Counted from the stretch's first letter, positions 50,433-58,867 are shown. The stretch: 64,000 bases of DNA from Paenibacillus sp. XY044 (GCF_002257645.1 NZ_NQMO01000007.1:248001-312000), one strand, 5' to 3'. Notes: generated from the letters alone by a model not told the origin. Numbers and translations are program-made.

Positions 50433-51230
50433 TTAACGATGGATATATGTATCCCTAATCCAATTCGTCATCCAAGTATTGACACCTCGAAGATCCGAGA
50501 GCGACTGGCGAGAGAAAGGGAGTGTCGGCATATAGCCAGGTGGACCAAATTCCGGAGTAAACGTCGTGAAGCCGGCACCATCACGGGCCCTTTCTTTGAT
50601 GACCTCTGCCCACCATGTTTTGAAAGCCTCGCGTTCCCTGGCATATTCCGGTGCTCCCGGGTGAGAGACTTGAGGACCCTGTGCATGCCCAATTCTGGCA
50701 TGAATATGAATCGTACGCTTCAATGCAAGACTCAGATCATCCGAGTACGTTTCAAGCATAGACTCCGTCACGCAGCACCAATGGCTAAAATCAGCTGTTA
50801 TTCTAAGGTCCGGAAGCTCACGCAGCAGTGCAGCCGTGGTCCATGGGGTGAACATGGCGCGGGAGCGGTGCGTTTCATGACCCACCGGAATGCCAACAGA
50901 TTTTTCCACCGCAATCGACTGCTCGAAGAAACGAACCTGATCCGCAAACGGCATGTTATCCTTAGCGCTATGCGATACAATGAGCAGAGGCTTAAGATCA
51001 ACAGCTCGCTCTACTTGGTCAGTAAATGAATCAATATGGTTACCTGCAGTTACCACTTGGGCGATATATGACAAGCGATGTTTGTCTAGCTGTTCTTGAA
51101 AATGCCGTTTATGTTCCGGTGAAGGAATTGGGGCTTCAATTCCATCGAACCCCTCTGCCGCAGCCCGCTCCAAGAGCGACTCTATGCTTCCCTCCATCCC
51201 CCAAAGCGCATGAAATATTTTAATTTCCAC
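50433..51230 (-). CDS. Sugar phosphate isomerase/epimerase-like (AP endonuclease 2 fold)
   Basis: 265 residues with the TIM-barrel xylose isomerase-like fold. The pattern S-A-K-D-N-M-P, E-T-H-R-S-R-A, D-F-S-H-W and H-I-H-A-R-I-G supplies the likely metal ligands. Relatives isomerise or epimerise sugars or inositols. Start is a GTG at 51230 with AAGGGGA upstream. It follows the PhyH gene by 20 bases. Confidence 0.85.
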   Translation of the reverse strand: MEIKIFHALWGMEGSIESLLERAAAEGFDGIEAPIPSPEHKRHFQEQLDKHRLSYIAQVVTAGNHIDSFTDQVERAVDLKPLLIVSHSAKDNMPFADQVRFFEQSIAVEKSVGIPVGHETHRSRAMFTPWTTAALLRELPDLRITADFSHWCCVTESMLETYSDDLSLALKRTIHIHARIGHAQGPQVSHPGAPEYAREREAFKTWWAEVIKERARDGAGFTTFTPEFGPPGYMPTLPFSRQSLSDLRGVNTWMTNWIRDTYIHR

Positions 51231-51250
51231 TTGAATATTCCCCTTTATCG

Positions 51251-51988
51251 TTACTCATTCACAAAGATACTGCCTGCAATGTTTTTCCCTCTAGCCAACC
51301 AAATTTTAAAGTTGGGGTTTTTGTCGGGAAAAACCTCAGCTTCCGTTGAAAAGTAACGCATGGTATATCCGCATCTTCGGTACGGGCTCGTATTGGGTGT
51401 CGCTCCATGAATAATTCTTGAGTCATGGAGGGAACATTCTGCAGGTTCAAGCTCAAAATATACAGCCTGGGATTCGTCAACGTTTTTGATTTGGGTGGAA
51501 AATGTATTGGTATGTGTATCGATGTCTTCATATTCTGAAAAACCATTACCATGTGTCCCGGGAATGACCCGCATGCATCCATTCTCCTTTGTGCTCCGGT
51601 CAATGGCCAGCCATACCGTCACAATTTTATCAAATGAACTGAGGCGTCCATCCCAGTAGGCGGAATCTTCATGCCATGGCGTTGCCCGACCCACAACAGG
51701 ATCTTTACAAATAAAATGGCTGGACCATAGACCAATATTCGGTCCGATCAGCGGCTCGACGAGATCCAATACTTCGTCGCTCAGCAGGAAATCGAGCAAT
51801 CGCTCATCTCTAAAATGAGGCGTATCCAGCTCATCCGACAGCTTACTTCCTTTCATGGCTAATTGTTCCTCAAAGATGTCCGTTAAAATACGCATTTTCT
51901 CAGCAGAAAAAATAGGTTTCTTATAAAGCAGATACCCCTGCTCCTGATAAAACTTCACATCATCCTGGGTAAGGCTTTGCGTTTTCAT
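51251..51988 (-). CDS. Phytanoyl-CoA dioxygenase (PhyH)-family protein
   Basis: 245 residues of the Fe(II)/2-oxoglutarate oxygenase fold. Metal ligands are visible as H106-E-D108 (W-H-E-D) and H194 (I-I-H-G-A). The likely 2-oxoglutarate-binding Arg follows near 203. Substrate unknown. GGGAG precedes the ATG. Cotranscribed with the isomerase-like gene and divergent from the AraC gene, which probably controls both. Confidence 0.87.
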   Translation of the reverse strand: MKTQSLTQDDVKFYQEQGYLLYKKPIFSAEKMRILTDIFEEQLAMKGSKLSDELDTPHFRDERLLDFLLSDEVLDLVEPLIGPNIGLWSSHFICKDPVVGRATPWHEDSAYWDGRLSSFDKIVTVWLAIDRSTKENGCMRVIPGTHGNGFSEYEDIDTHTNTFSTQIKNVDESQAVYFELEPAECSLHDSRIIHGATPNTSPYRRCGYTMRYFSTEAEVFPDKNPNFKIWLARGKNIAGSIFVNE

Positions 51989-52155
51989 TCGAACCCGTCT
52001 CCCTTTTTCGTGATTGGTTGCTCGTCACTATTGTAAAGTCCGTCTGTTGCTTCAGTCTCCTGCTCCGTTCAGAAATAGTACGCATATCTTCAGAAAAAGA
52101 AAGAAATCGCTTAAACTATATAAAAAGAATGAGCAAGATGTGGAGGACAAACCAA

Positions 52156-52992
52156 ATGCCTTATGTGAATGAGCACCCGGATCGGCTGACCATCGAAGAA
52201 TATATGGCGAGTACGTCATACTGCTTACTAAAGCAGCAATTAAACTCCCCTGTTCCTCTGCATTGGCATGAATTTTATGAATTGAGCTTCATTACTGGCG
52301 GACACGGGATCAATACGGTCAATGGGCTCAAGATTCCCATCGAACCTGGAACATTATTTCTTTTAACCCCGGCTGATTTTCATGAAATTCGTCCATTAAC
52401 AGGTTCAACACTGACACTCTATAATTTCATATTCAGAGAGTCACTGATCGAAACAGACTTAAGAAACACCTTATTTCGCGATAGTAGATGCATTCATTTG
52501 TCAGAGGAGAAAGACAGCGCAAGAGCAGCAGCATTTTTTCAGATTCTAGATGATGAGAGCCAAATCGGAGATGCCGTAGGGGAACGTATGGTGCAAAATA
52601 TGCTGGAGTGTTTGCTGCTTCTTTTATGTCGTTACGGGAAAAACAGACAGGAAGAAACAGAAGCCACTCTTAGCTCTCATCGCTTAGGGATTCAGCAGGC
52701 ATTATTGTATTTGCAGCTTCATTTTCGAGAAGCCTTGACACTTCAAGAGGTTGCCAGAGAGTTTGGTCTCTCGCCTAACTATTTCAGCGAATGCTTCAGG
52801 AAGCATACCGGTATCACGTTTCAGCAGTTTTTGCTCGATACCCGCCTTGAGTTTGCACAATCGCTCCTTCAAGCCTCTGCGCTGCCCATATCGGAGGTTT
52901 GTTACTCTTCTGGCTTTAACACACTTAACCACTTCGAGAAGATGTATAAACGAAAATATGGTTACCCGCCGAATCAAAACAGAAAAAGATGA
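52156..52992 (+). CDS. AraC-family transcriptional regulator
   Basis: About 278 residues. The N-terminal half is a cupin sugar-binding barrel (P-V-P-L-H-W-H-E-F-Y-E), the C-terminal half has the two AraC helix-turn-helix motifs (L-Q-E-V-A-R-E-F-G-L-S-P-N-Y-F-S and I-S-E-V-C-Y-S-S-G-F). GGAGG lies 9 bases before the ATG at 52156; the longer frame from 52018 has no site. It diverges from the PhyH gene. Confidence 0.92.
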   Translation: MPYVNEHPDRLTIEEYMASTSYCLLKQQLNSPVPLHWHEFYELSFITGGHGINTVNGLKIPIEPGTLFLLTPADFHEIRPLTGSTLTLYNFIFRESLIETDLRNTLFRDSRCIHLSEEKDSARAAAFFQILDDESQIGDAVGERMVQNMLECLLLLLCRYGKNRQEETEATLSSHRLGIQQALLYLQLHFREALTLQEVAREFGLSPNYFSECFRKHTGITFQQFLLDTRLEFAQSLLQASALPISEVCYSSGFNTLNHFEKMYKRKYGYPPNQNRKR

Positions 52993-53080
52993 TGAACCGT
53001 TTGCCCAGTCCGATGACTACGTTACAGAGTTATAGAGTCCCGTTCGGAAAAGTTGTTGTGCAACACACCCTGCTAACGCC

Positions 53081-53116
53081 AAGAAAAGACTAACCCGATT
53101 GGGAAGTCTTTTCTTG
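53081..53116. terminator. Bidirectional terminator after the AraC gene
   Basis: AAGAAAAGACT and AGTCTTTTCTT form an 11-bp stem between the convergent AraC and enolase-superfamily genes. Confidence 0.8.
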
Positions 53117-53200
53117 TAGGAATGCATGATATTCGTATTAACACTTGGTTACCAAAATGGTAATGGAAAGGAAAAAATATGTTAGCCTTATAGGCAGGCT

Positions 53201-54352
53201 TTAAAGGGACCATCCGGATCGCTTTATAAAGGTTGTTACAAGTTCATCGTCGAAGGCGATTCCAAAACCCGGCGTAGCCGGAATATGAATCTCTCCGTTT
53301 TCGATTCGATAGCCTGATACATCCATTCCTTCAATGGTAATGTCGTCATATTCCACAAATTCGAAGTTCCGCACCGCAGCTGACAAATGTCCCGACGCGT
53401 AAATCCCATAAGCATTGCCGTAACAATGAGGCGCAGACCGCAAACCATGGGCATCCAACTTCTCGCCTAATTCCATCCAATGTGTGAAACCAGGCCAGAT
53501 GATATCGTACTGCAGCACATCGACACGGCCGCGAGTCGCCCATTCAACAAGATGCGGTGAGGCAAGCCCTTCCCCATCCGCGATAAGCACATTCTGCCCA
53601 CGTTGCCGGAGCCAATCCTTCAGGTCCTCGTACAAGGCTTCATCCTCGTGGAACGCTTCTTCCAGCCAATATAGGTTCACATCTGCCAAAGCCGCCAAAA
53701 CCTCTTTGGTTAAGTTTAAATTATATGCATTATTCGCATCGATCATGATCTTGCCTGCGGGACCTGCCACTTCAGAGATCCCGCGTACGATCGCGATATC
53801 TCGTTTCGTCCCTTCCCAGAGCGGCATATGGCGTCCACCTCGGCCAACCTTAATCTTAAAATGTCGTTGGCCCTTCGCAATGCCTTGCATCGCTTCTTCT
53901 TGCATCAACGCGACTGCCGTCTTCTCATCGGACAGATGCAAATCGTCGAAGTATAGCGAGGTATCATAACAGGGGACAACTAGTGGAACTCCCCTTTCCA
54001 AGTGGTCACCCGCCACCAAGTCATACACGGGTTTGCCTAGTCTCTGACCTAACCAATCTAACACTGGATATTCCATTTGCAAGCGATACGCTTCGAGCAG
54101 TCTGCCCCGGTCATCAAATAAGTCAATCAATCGGCGACCTATTATTCCTTCGGCCCATTCCGGTGTTATATGAATCGAGCTGCCGTAACCAGTTTGTCCA
54201 TCGATCGTAATTCTGGCGATATCCACTGCACAGCTTTTGCCATGAATGCCGATCCTGCCATTAGACCCCGCGCTTCTGGCTCGTTCTCCCGTTAACCTGG
54301 CGAATTCGATTTTTTCCACTTTCCAATCAGATTGTATACCAGTGATGATCAT
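53201..54352 (-). CDS. Enolase-superfamily (mandelate racemase-type) enzyme
   Basis: 383 residues. The barrel has K166-x-K168 (F-K-I-K-V), the first metal-binding D205 in I-D-A-N-N-A-Y, E231/E232 in L-E-E-A, and a third acid in A-D-G-E-G. Members are sugar-acid dehydratases or racemases acting through enolate intermediates in the cytoplasm. GGAGGAGG precedes the ATG. It is transcribed alone, convergent with the AraC gene. A sugar-acid role fits the isomerase and oxygenase nearby, but is inference. Confidence 0.88.
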   Translation of the reverse strand: MIITGIQSDWKVEKIEFARLTGERARSAGSNGRIGIHGKSCAVDIARITIDGQTGYGSSIHITPEWAEGIIGRRLIDLFDDRGRLLEAYRLQMEYPVLDWLGQRLGKPVYDLVAGDHLERGVPLVVPCYDTSLYFDDLHLSDEKTAVALMQEEAMQGIAKGQRHFKIKVGRGGRHMPLWEGTKRDIAIVRGISEVAGPAGKIMIDANNAYNLNLTKEVLAALADVNLYWLEEAFHEDEALYEDLKDWLRQRGQNVLIADGEGLASPHLVEWATRGRVDVLQYDIIWPGFTHWMELGEKLDAHGLRSAPHCYGNAYGIYASGHLSAAVRNFEFVEYDDITIEGMDVSGYRIENGEIHIPATPGFGIAFDDELVTTFIKRSGWSL

Positions 54353-54745
54353 AGAAACCTCCTCCTTAACCGACTCGACGGTTATGTACTTGGAAATTTA
54401 ACATCACTTCAACACTTCACTGTACCATTTTTTTATACCTTCAAGGTTCTTCGTTCTCTTAAATATTCCTCCGAAACCTTTTATCATCGTATCTGACTCC
54501 TATCTATCTTCAAATTTTTAGCTGTCCGATTACATTAGTTATTCGAGATATGAATTTAAGTTCCTTCCTCAATATCCTGCCGTTAGCGTAATGAACGTTA
54601 CACATTTCTTTTAGCAGCTTTTCGCAATGCGATTTGCTTCGCATTCCTTATTTCTGTCACTTTCGAGTGCCTCTAATTCACCGGTTAGAGTGAGTTCTGG
54701 CCGATGAATTTAGAAGTAAGTTGCTGCTATCTCTTCTTTACACCA
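54353..54745. other. Gene-free stretch
   Basis: 393 AT-rich bases between two minus-strand genes. A short hairpin AATGCGA/TCGCATT lies near 54633-54655. No coding sequence or other clear element was seen. Confidence 0.5.
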
Positions 54746-55132
54746 TTAATCGCGGTTTGCTTTGTAAATTTCAATGATATTTTTATCTGGATCATAAAAA
54801 TGCACAACTCGCGAACCCCAATCACTTCGATTATGAGGTTCATTAATAAATTCGACACCCTTATTTTTCAAGAGATCATAATACGCGTCAACATCCTTCA
54901 CTTCAAACTGAATGATAAATTTTGCTTGCTGAATGAATGGTTCTGTTGGTTGATATTCTTCGAAGATGGCTTCTAACATTTTCTTTTGCGAATATAGAGC
55001 GATGTTTATTTCCTCAAAATATGCGTATTGCTGTTCATTATCATGCCACCCCTGAAAACCAAGGATGTCTCTGTAAAACGTAAGGCTTTCTTGAAAATTA
55101 ACGACACATAATCTTATTGCATGAAATTCCAT
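54746..55132 (-). CDS. VOC-family (glyoxalase/bleomycin resistance-like) protein
   Basis: About 128 residues. Two beta-alpha-beta-beta-beta modules, with the edge motifs F-H-A-I-R-L-C-V-V-N-F (N-term) and W-G-S-R-V-V-H-F-Y-D-P-D-K-N-I-I-E-I (C-term), are typical of VOC metalloproteins. Function unknown (glyoxalase, thiol transferase or resistance). GGAGGGA lies 7 bases before the ATG at 55132, chosen over the frame beginning at 55177. Confidence 0.85.
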   Translation of the reverse strand: MEFHAIRLCVVNFQESLTFYRDILGFQGWHDNEQQYAYFEEINIALYSQKKMLEAIFEEYQPTEPFIQQAKFIIQFEVKDVDAYYDLLKNKGVEFINEPHNRSDWGSRVVHFYDPDKNIIEIYKANRD

Positions 55133-55523
55133 ATTTATTCCCTCCAAATAGAAAGAATCAGGGTAGCATCTTCTCATATCGTCATGGGTTCTAAATTCTT
55201 AACATCAGCTCGTTCAATCTCGTGCATAGCGGAACAGTTCGCCTGTGGCGGCAAATAATCCTTCCTCTTCTTCATTTCATTTTATTTTAAGGAGCACTCT
55301 GCAGCTCCCGTGCCGTAACTCACACTCCATATGTGCCTTGCGCCCGTGATCACGGTTAATGATTCTATCGGATGAATAATTTCCATTGTATGACCTCTAT
55401 TCATGAAAAGAACCTTCATTTTTTTGAAGGTTCTTTTGTTGCCGATTTATATACCTTTAGTCAATATAGGCTGTCTAACAAGATATAAATATGAATTTAC
55501 TTCGATATATGGTTAGAGTGTTC
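55133..55523. other. Gene-free stretch with one terminator
   Basis: 391 bases. The only clear element is the hairpin at 55406-55437. No coding sequence was seen. Confidence 0.5.
55406..55437 (-). terminator. Terminator of the 86-residue gene
   Basis: AAAAGAACCTTCA and TGAAGGTTCTTTT form a 13-bp stem with a T6 loop. It lies 87 bases beyond the stop of 55524-55784. Confidence 0.75.
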
Positions 55524-55784
55524 TCAGTAAAGAGTAGGTATTGGAGGACATGAGACAGCGTTGATTAAACTTGAGTTAAATCCATAAAACGACCAATATA
55601 CCCCATTCCATCGATAACCTGAAACTTCTCCATATTCAACCCGAGTTGGGTAAAACCAGAAGCTTTCCCCATTCCAAAGCCAGACATAAGTGTATTCAAA
55701 CATGCAGTCAATGATATAAGAAACAGCTGGTTTTGGCGGGACGAAAGTTGGGGGCGGAGACTGTGGCGTAAAGGTCATTTTCAT
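55524..55784 (-). CDS. Small aromatic-rich hypothetical protein
   Basis: 86 residues, rich in Trp, Tyr and Phe (Y-V-W-L-W-N-G-E-S-F-W-F-Y-P-T-R-V-E-Y). The repeated pattern of W-N-G and W-F-Y-P resembles small conserved proteins of Bacillales, function unknown. Proline-rich start, no signal peptide or membrane helix. AGGGAG precedes the ATG. Confidence 0.65.
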   Translation of the reverse strand: MKMTFTPQSPPPTFVPPKPAVSYIIDCMFEYTYVWLWNGESFWFYPTRVEYGEVSGYRWNGVYWSFYGFNSSLINAVSCPPIPTLY

Positions 55785-56002
55785 TTCACTCCCTATAAAT
55801 GGTTAATTCGTTAAGTAACCGTCTAGATCAGCAGGATTGGTCGTCTTTTTTCTAGATATGATATGTAGGTGAACAACTAAATGAATGTGCAGATGCCTAA
55901 TTGCTAAAGGGTTTACTCGCCACAAGTAAGCCAACGTGCCTCCCCCAACGACCTCTTATCCCTCCCCATTGGAATGTAGTAAAACGTATGTCATGAAATG
56001 GT

Positions 56003-56101
56003 TTAGGAGGCAACCGTCAGAAAGTGAACCCGTCAAGGGCTTGGATCCGTGAATTCAAGCGCCATAAATTCGTTGAAAATCGATTCACAAGTATTCGACA
56101 C
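56003..56101 (-). pseudogene. Decayed 5' fragment of a DUF5946 gene
   Basis: The region 56003-56230 aligns with the start and upstream region of the gene at 35761-36201. On the minus strand the start ATG is replaced by GTG (56101), about 13 codons between two similar N-T-C segments are missing, and a TGA appears after D-P-S-P where the intact gene has D-P-G-Y. The homology stops near 56003 after V-H-F-L-T-V-A-S. The upstream ribosome site and promoter are kept. Confidence 0.8.
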
Positions 56102-56192
56102 GAATATCCCTCCTCATCAACTCGCAAAAATACCCTGTTTGTGTGAAGCGTCTATTTTTTTCCTTAAAAGATAATCCCCCCTCTTCTTCGTA

Positions 56193-56223
56193 ATCATAAA
56201 CCTTAACCTTGCGAGAGAGTCAA
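56193..56223 (-). promoter_or_regulatory. Promoter retained in front of the DUF5946 remnant
   Basis: TTGACT and TATGAT with a 19-bp spacer on the minus strand, matching the intact promoter at 36334-36364. The spacer differs at a few positions but keeps CTCGNAAGG and AAGGTT. Confidence 0.6.
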
Positions 56224-56383
56224 GATCTAATGAACTCGGTACCTTATCCTATTTATCGAAATAACCCGTAAACAACCGCTGCATCATTAGCGGAGCTTTT
56301 TCAACAAGTTGGGGCTCGCCCTTTGCTCTTTAACTTTAGATATTGCTTCATTTATGCTATCTAATTCTTCTTTTAACACACTT

Positions 56384-56444
56384 ATATTGTTGACTCAGGA
56401 AACAAAATGCATTATGATTTTATTGTTTCCCAATTCAACAATAT
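56384..56444. promoter_or_regulatory. MarR promoter inside a concentric palindrome
   Basis: Outer arms ATATTGTTGA (56384-56393) and TCAACAATAT (56435-56444) and inner arms GGAAACAA (56398-56405) and TTGTTTCC (56423-56430) share one centre. A near-consensus promoter, TTGACT (56390-56395), 17-bp spacer and TATGAT (56413-56418), lies within. The MarR protein is the likely ligand, giving autoregulation. Confidence 0.75.
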
Positions 56445-56455
56445 TGAGGTGAACG

Positions 56456-56932
56456 ATGTACACTGATGAAGAATTAAGCCGTATTTTTAATCGTGTTTCG
56501 GAAAGACATAACCTGCTCAAAAAGATGGAAGAGAAAAACTACAAGATCATGCACGATAACACGTTTATGGAAGTTCACTGCATCGAATTCATCGAGGAAA
56601 TGCAGGATCCAAACGTGTCCAAATTGGCGAAAGCCTTTCAAGTCACGCGAGGCGCCATTAGCAAGGTGACAAAACGATTAATCGAGATCGGGGCGATCGA
56701 GAGCTACCGAAAGCCTGGTAATAAAAAGGAGATTTATTTCAAGCTTACGGATATCGGAAGAGAAATTTATCGGGAACATGAAGAGATGCATGAGATGAGA
56801 ATCGAAAAAGACAGCGGGTTTTTCAGCCCTTTAAGTGAAGCCGAGAAGGAAGATATGATCCGTATGTTACACAAGATCTACGGTCAAATCGCTGAAGAGT
56901 TAAAAAAAATGGGATTGGACAATTACGTCTGA
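56456..56932 (+). CDS. MarR-family transcriptional regulator
   Basis: 158 residues. The winged helix covers N-V-S-K-L-A-K-A-F-Q-V-T-R-G-A-I-S-K-V-T-K-R-L and a wing K-P-G-N-K-K-E-I-Y-F. GAGGTGAACG precedes the ATG. A concentric palindrome with an embedded promoter lies directly upstream, so it likely represses itself and the two genes after it. Inducer unknown. Confidence 0.92.
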   Translation: MYTDEELSRIFNRVSERHNLLKKMEEKNYKIMHDNTFMEVHCIEFIEEMQDPNVSKLAKAFQVTRGAISKVTKRLIEIGAIESYRKPGNKKEIYFKLTDIGREIYREHEEMHEMRIEKDSGFFSPLSEAEKEDMIRMLHKIYGQIAEELKKMGLDNYV

Positions 56933-56947
56933 TAAAGGGAGTTTAAA

Positions 56948-57343
56948 ATGGATGGTATAAAAGTCAATCAAACAAAACCTAGATGGCTAATATTGTGCAG
57001 GGTGTCTTTCTCTCTTCTCTCCTGGATATTGATCATTTGTATCGTGGTACAAGTGTATCTGGCTGGGATGGCGTTGTTCGGCAATACGGAAGTATGGAAA
57101 TGGCACCGAACATTCGTTCATATGTTTGAATACATTTCGGTCCTCCTATTTATTCTTGGCTTAATTGGGAAGGTTTCTTGGAAGATGACCTGGGGTAGTC
57201 TCGGTTTATTCCTCCTTTTTAATATTCAATACTACACGGCGCATGGAATCGCTGGCGCCCTGCACCCTGTTTTTGCGCTTGTCTTGTTTTGGGGAGCTCT
57301 TGCATTGGTGCGAAGTTCATATCCATTTTTGAAACGCAGATGA
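56948..57343 (+). CDS. DUF6220-like membrane protein
   Basis: 131 residues with four predicted membrane segments, the first at about 15-37 and the others at about 57-75, 79-95 and 100-122. H-R-T-F-V-H-M-F-E and H-G-I-A-G-A-L-H-P carry conserved histidines like those of DUF6220 proteins, whose role is unknown. It lies 15 bases after the MarR gene and 23 before the hydrolase, so it is in the MarR operon. Confidence 0.75.
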   Translation: MDGIKVNQTKPRWLILCRVSFSLLSWILIICIVVQVYLAGMALFGNTEVWKWHRTFVHMFEYISVLLFILGLIGKVSWKMTWGSLGLFLLFNIQYYTAHGIAGALHPVFALVLFWGALALVRSSYPFLKRR

Positions 57344-57366
57344 CTTAAATACTGGAGGGATCTTTC

Positions 57367-58182
57367 ATGGTAAGATCGGGATACGTAAAGACCGAGGGTG
57401 ACGAACTCTACTACGAAATACGGGGAGGAGGTAAACCACTTCTCATGATTCCTGGAGGGAACGGGGATGCCGGGTTCTATACGTATGTTGCTGATATACT
57501 CGCTGACGAATACCAGGTAATCACATACGACCGCCGCGGCAATTCACGAAGTACCCGGAATGAGCCACAAAATTTCGAGGTTAGTCAACAGGCACGAGAT
57601 GCAGTTGAGGTGCTGGAAGCACTTGGTCATCCATCGGCTTATGTTTTCGGTAATAGCGGAGGTGCCGTTTTCGCTATGGAAATGGCGGCAAGGTTTCCAC
57701 AAGTGGTCAAAGCAATGGTGGTCCACGAACCGCCCATCATAAAACTGCTGCCAGATTCCGAGAAGTGGCTAAGGTTTTTTGCAAACGTTTATCGAACCTC
57801 ATTCCAATTCGGTGTTAAAGCAGCCAGCTTCAGATTTAATTTATCCCTTTCTATTCCGTTCAGCGCCTTTAAGACCGTACCGAAAGATTATCAACAACGG
57901 GTAACAGAAGCGAACAATGAACACTTCTTTATTCGGCAAGAGATGATCCCCAGCATCAATTATATGCCCGATATCGAAAAGATTAAGCAAAACAAGGTGA
58001 AAATTGTTATGGCCGCAGGCAAGATGACGTTGGATAAAGGGAAATATTACGGACGAACCGTCCCCATTTTGGCTGAGCAGCTCGGCTGTGAAATGGTAAC
58101 CTTTCCGGGACATCACATTTCCTTTTTTGATATGCCTCAGGAATGGGCGACAGCTTTGCGGGATTCCCTTCGTCGGATTTAA
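57367..58182 (+). CDS. Alpha/beta hydrolase
   Basis: 271 residues. The nucleophile is S97 in G-N-S-G-G, the oxyanion segment is I-P-G-G-N-G, and the histidine is in F-P-G-H-H-I-S. Reaction unknown (esterase, lactonase or haloperoxidase-like). CTGGAGG precedes the ATG. Third gene of the MarR operon, which suggests a role in breakdown of a compound sensed by the regulator. Confidence 0.88.
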   Translation: MVRSGYVKTEGDELYYEIRGGGKPLLMIPGGNGDAGFYTYVADILADEYQVITYDRRGNSRSTRNEPQNFEVSQQARDAVEVLEALGHPSAYVFGNSGGAVFAMEMAARFPQVVKAMVVHEPPIIKLLPDSEKWLRFFANVYRTSFQFGVKAASFRFNLSLSIPFSAFKTVPKDYQQRVTEANNEHFFIRQEMIPSINYMPDIEKIKQNKVKIVMAAGKMTLDKGKYYGRTVPILAEQLGCEMVTFPGHHISFFDMPQEWATALRDSLRRI

Positions 58183-58211
58183 GAGCAGCCACCTTTTATT
58201 CTTCGTTACTT

Positions 58212-58235
58212 AATAAGGTTAAAATTAAACCTTAT
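58212..58235 (+). terminator. Possible terminator of the MarR operon
   Basis: AATAAGGTT and AACCTTATT form a 9-bp AT-rich stem 30 bases beyond the hydrolase stop. Weak. Confidence 0.45.
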
Positions 58236-58307
58236 TTATGATCTCAGCGCGCAGACCTTATCATTGATAACTATAGTTAACAATATATGTTCTTGTCTTG
58301 GGCTTTT

Positions 58308-58379
58308 GACAAGAACATATATATCGTTAAAAACAAAAAAGCCGCAGCTATGCGGCTCTTTAACATGTATGTTCTTGTC
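58308..58379 (-). repeat. Palindromic terminator repeat, copy C
   Basis: GACAAGAACATA at 58308-58319 and TATGTTCTTGTC at 58368-58379 flank a hairpin GCCGCA-gcta-TGCGGC. A third arm TATGTTCTTGTC lies at 58286-58297, making a small additional palindrome. On the minus strand the hairpin is followed by six T; it ends 17 bases from the DUF2269 stop and probably terminates that operon. Confidence 0.8.
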
Positions 58380-58395
58380 GTCTCCATCAACATTT

Positions 58396-58854
58396 TTAAA
58401 ATGGCTTAACCACCATAAGCACCAATATGGCAATCATCAGCAGTTGTGCCACCGTCTCGATGGGTACGATCTTTTTTAACAGCAGTCCGAATTCGGCGGG
58501 TATTTCATTAACTTGATCTTGACGTTCAGATATGATCTTTCTGATCTTTTTCAAACGCGGCTCGATCCATCCGTCGATCAGGACGACTATGAGCAGTGCT
58601 AAAAGAATGGATACATTCAGCCACATTTGGGATAACCCCATCTTGGCTATGATCATAAGCCCAACCCCGGTTAGAATAAGTCCGGTTCCGCCAATTTTAG
58701 TAATGATGGCCAGTTTGGTCGTTATACCTAAAACAAAGTGCAGCTGGCCGACAGTTCTAGCGGATCGCCGAATGATGGGCATCACGAAAGCGGGGCCAAT
58801 AAAAGCGATCGAAGACAATATATGCAAAACGAGCAGTAATCCAAATAGACCCAT
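58396..58854 (-). CDS. DUF2269-family membrane protein
   Basis: 152 residues, four predicted membrane segments. N-terminus L-V-L-H-I-L-S-S-I-A-F-I-G-P-A-F with a histidine in the first helix is typical of DUF2269, of unknown function. GAGGAG precedes the ATG. It follows the NAD-binding gene by 13 bases and shares its HxlR-controlled promoter. Confidence 0.85.
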   Translation of the reverse strand: MGLFGLLLVLHILSSIAFIGPAFVMPIIRRSARTVGQLHFVLGITTKLAIITKIGGTGLILTGVGLMIIAKMGLSQMWLNVSILLALLIVVLIDGWIEPRLKKIRKIISERQDQVNEIPAEFGLLLKKIVPIETVAQLLMIAILVLMVVKPF

Positions 58855-58867
58855 GATCCTCTTCTCC

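Larger units (their letters stand above)
55785..56455. other. Intergenic region with decayed DUF5946 copy
   Basis: 671 bases. Contents: the DUF5946 remnant (56003-56101), its promoter (56193-56223), a weak hairpin CCGCT/AGCGG with following T-run at about 56280-56305, and the MarR operator (56384-56444). 55785-56002 shows nothing recognisable. Confidence 0.6.

Noticed and set aside
54600..54660. Short hairpin as a terminator or attenuator
   Set aside because: Weak stem, no T-run and no gene in the right place.
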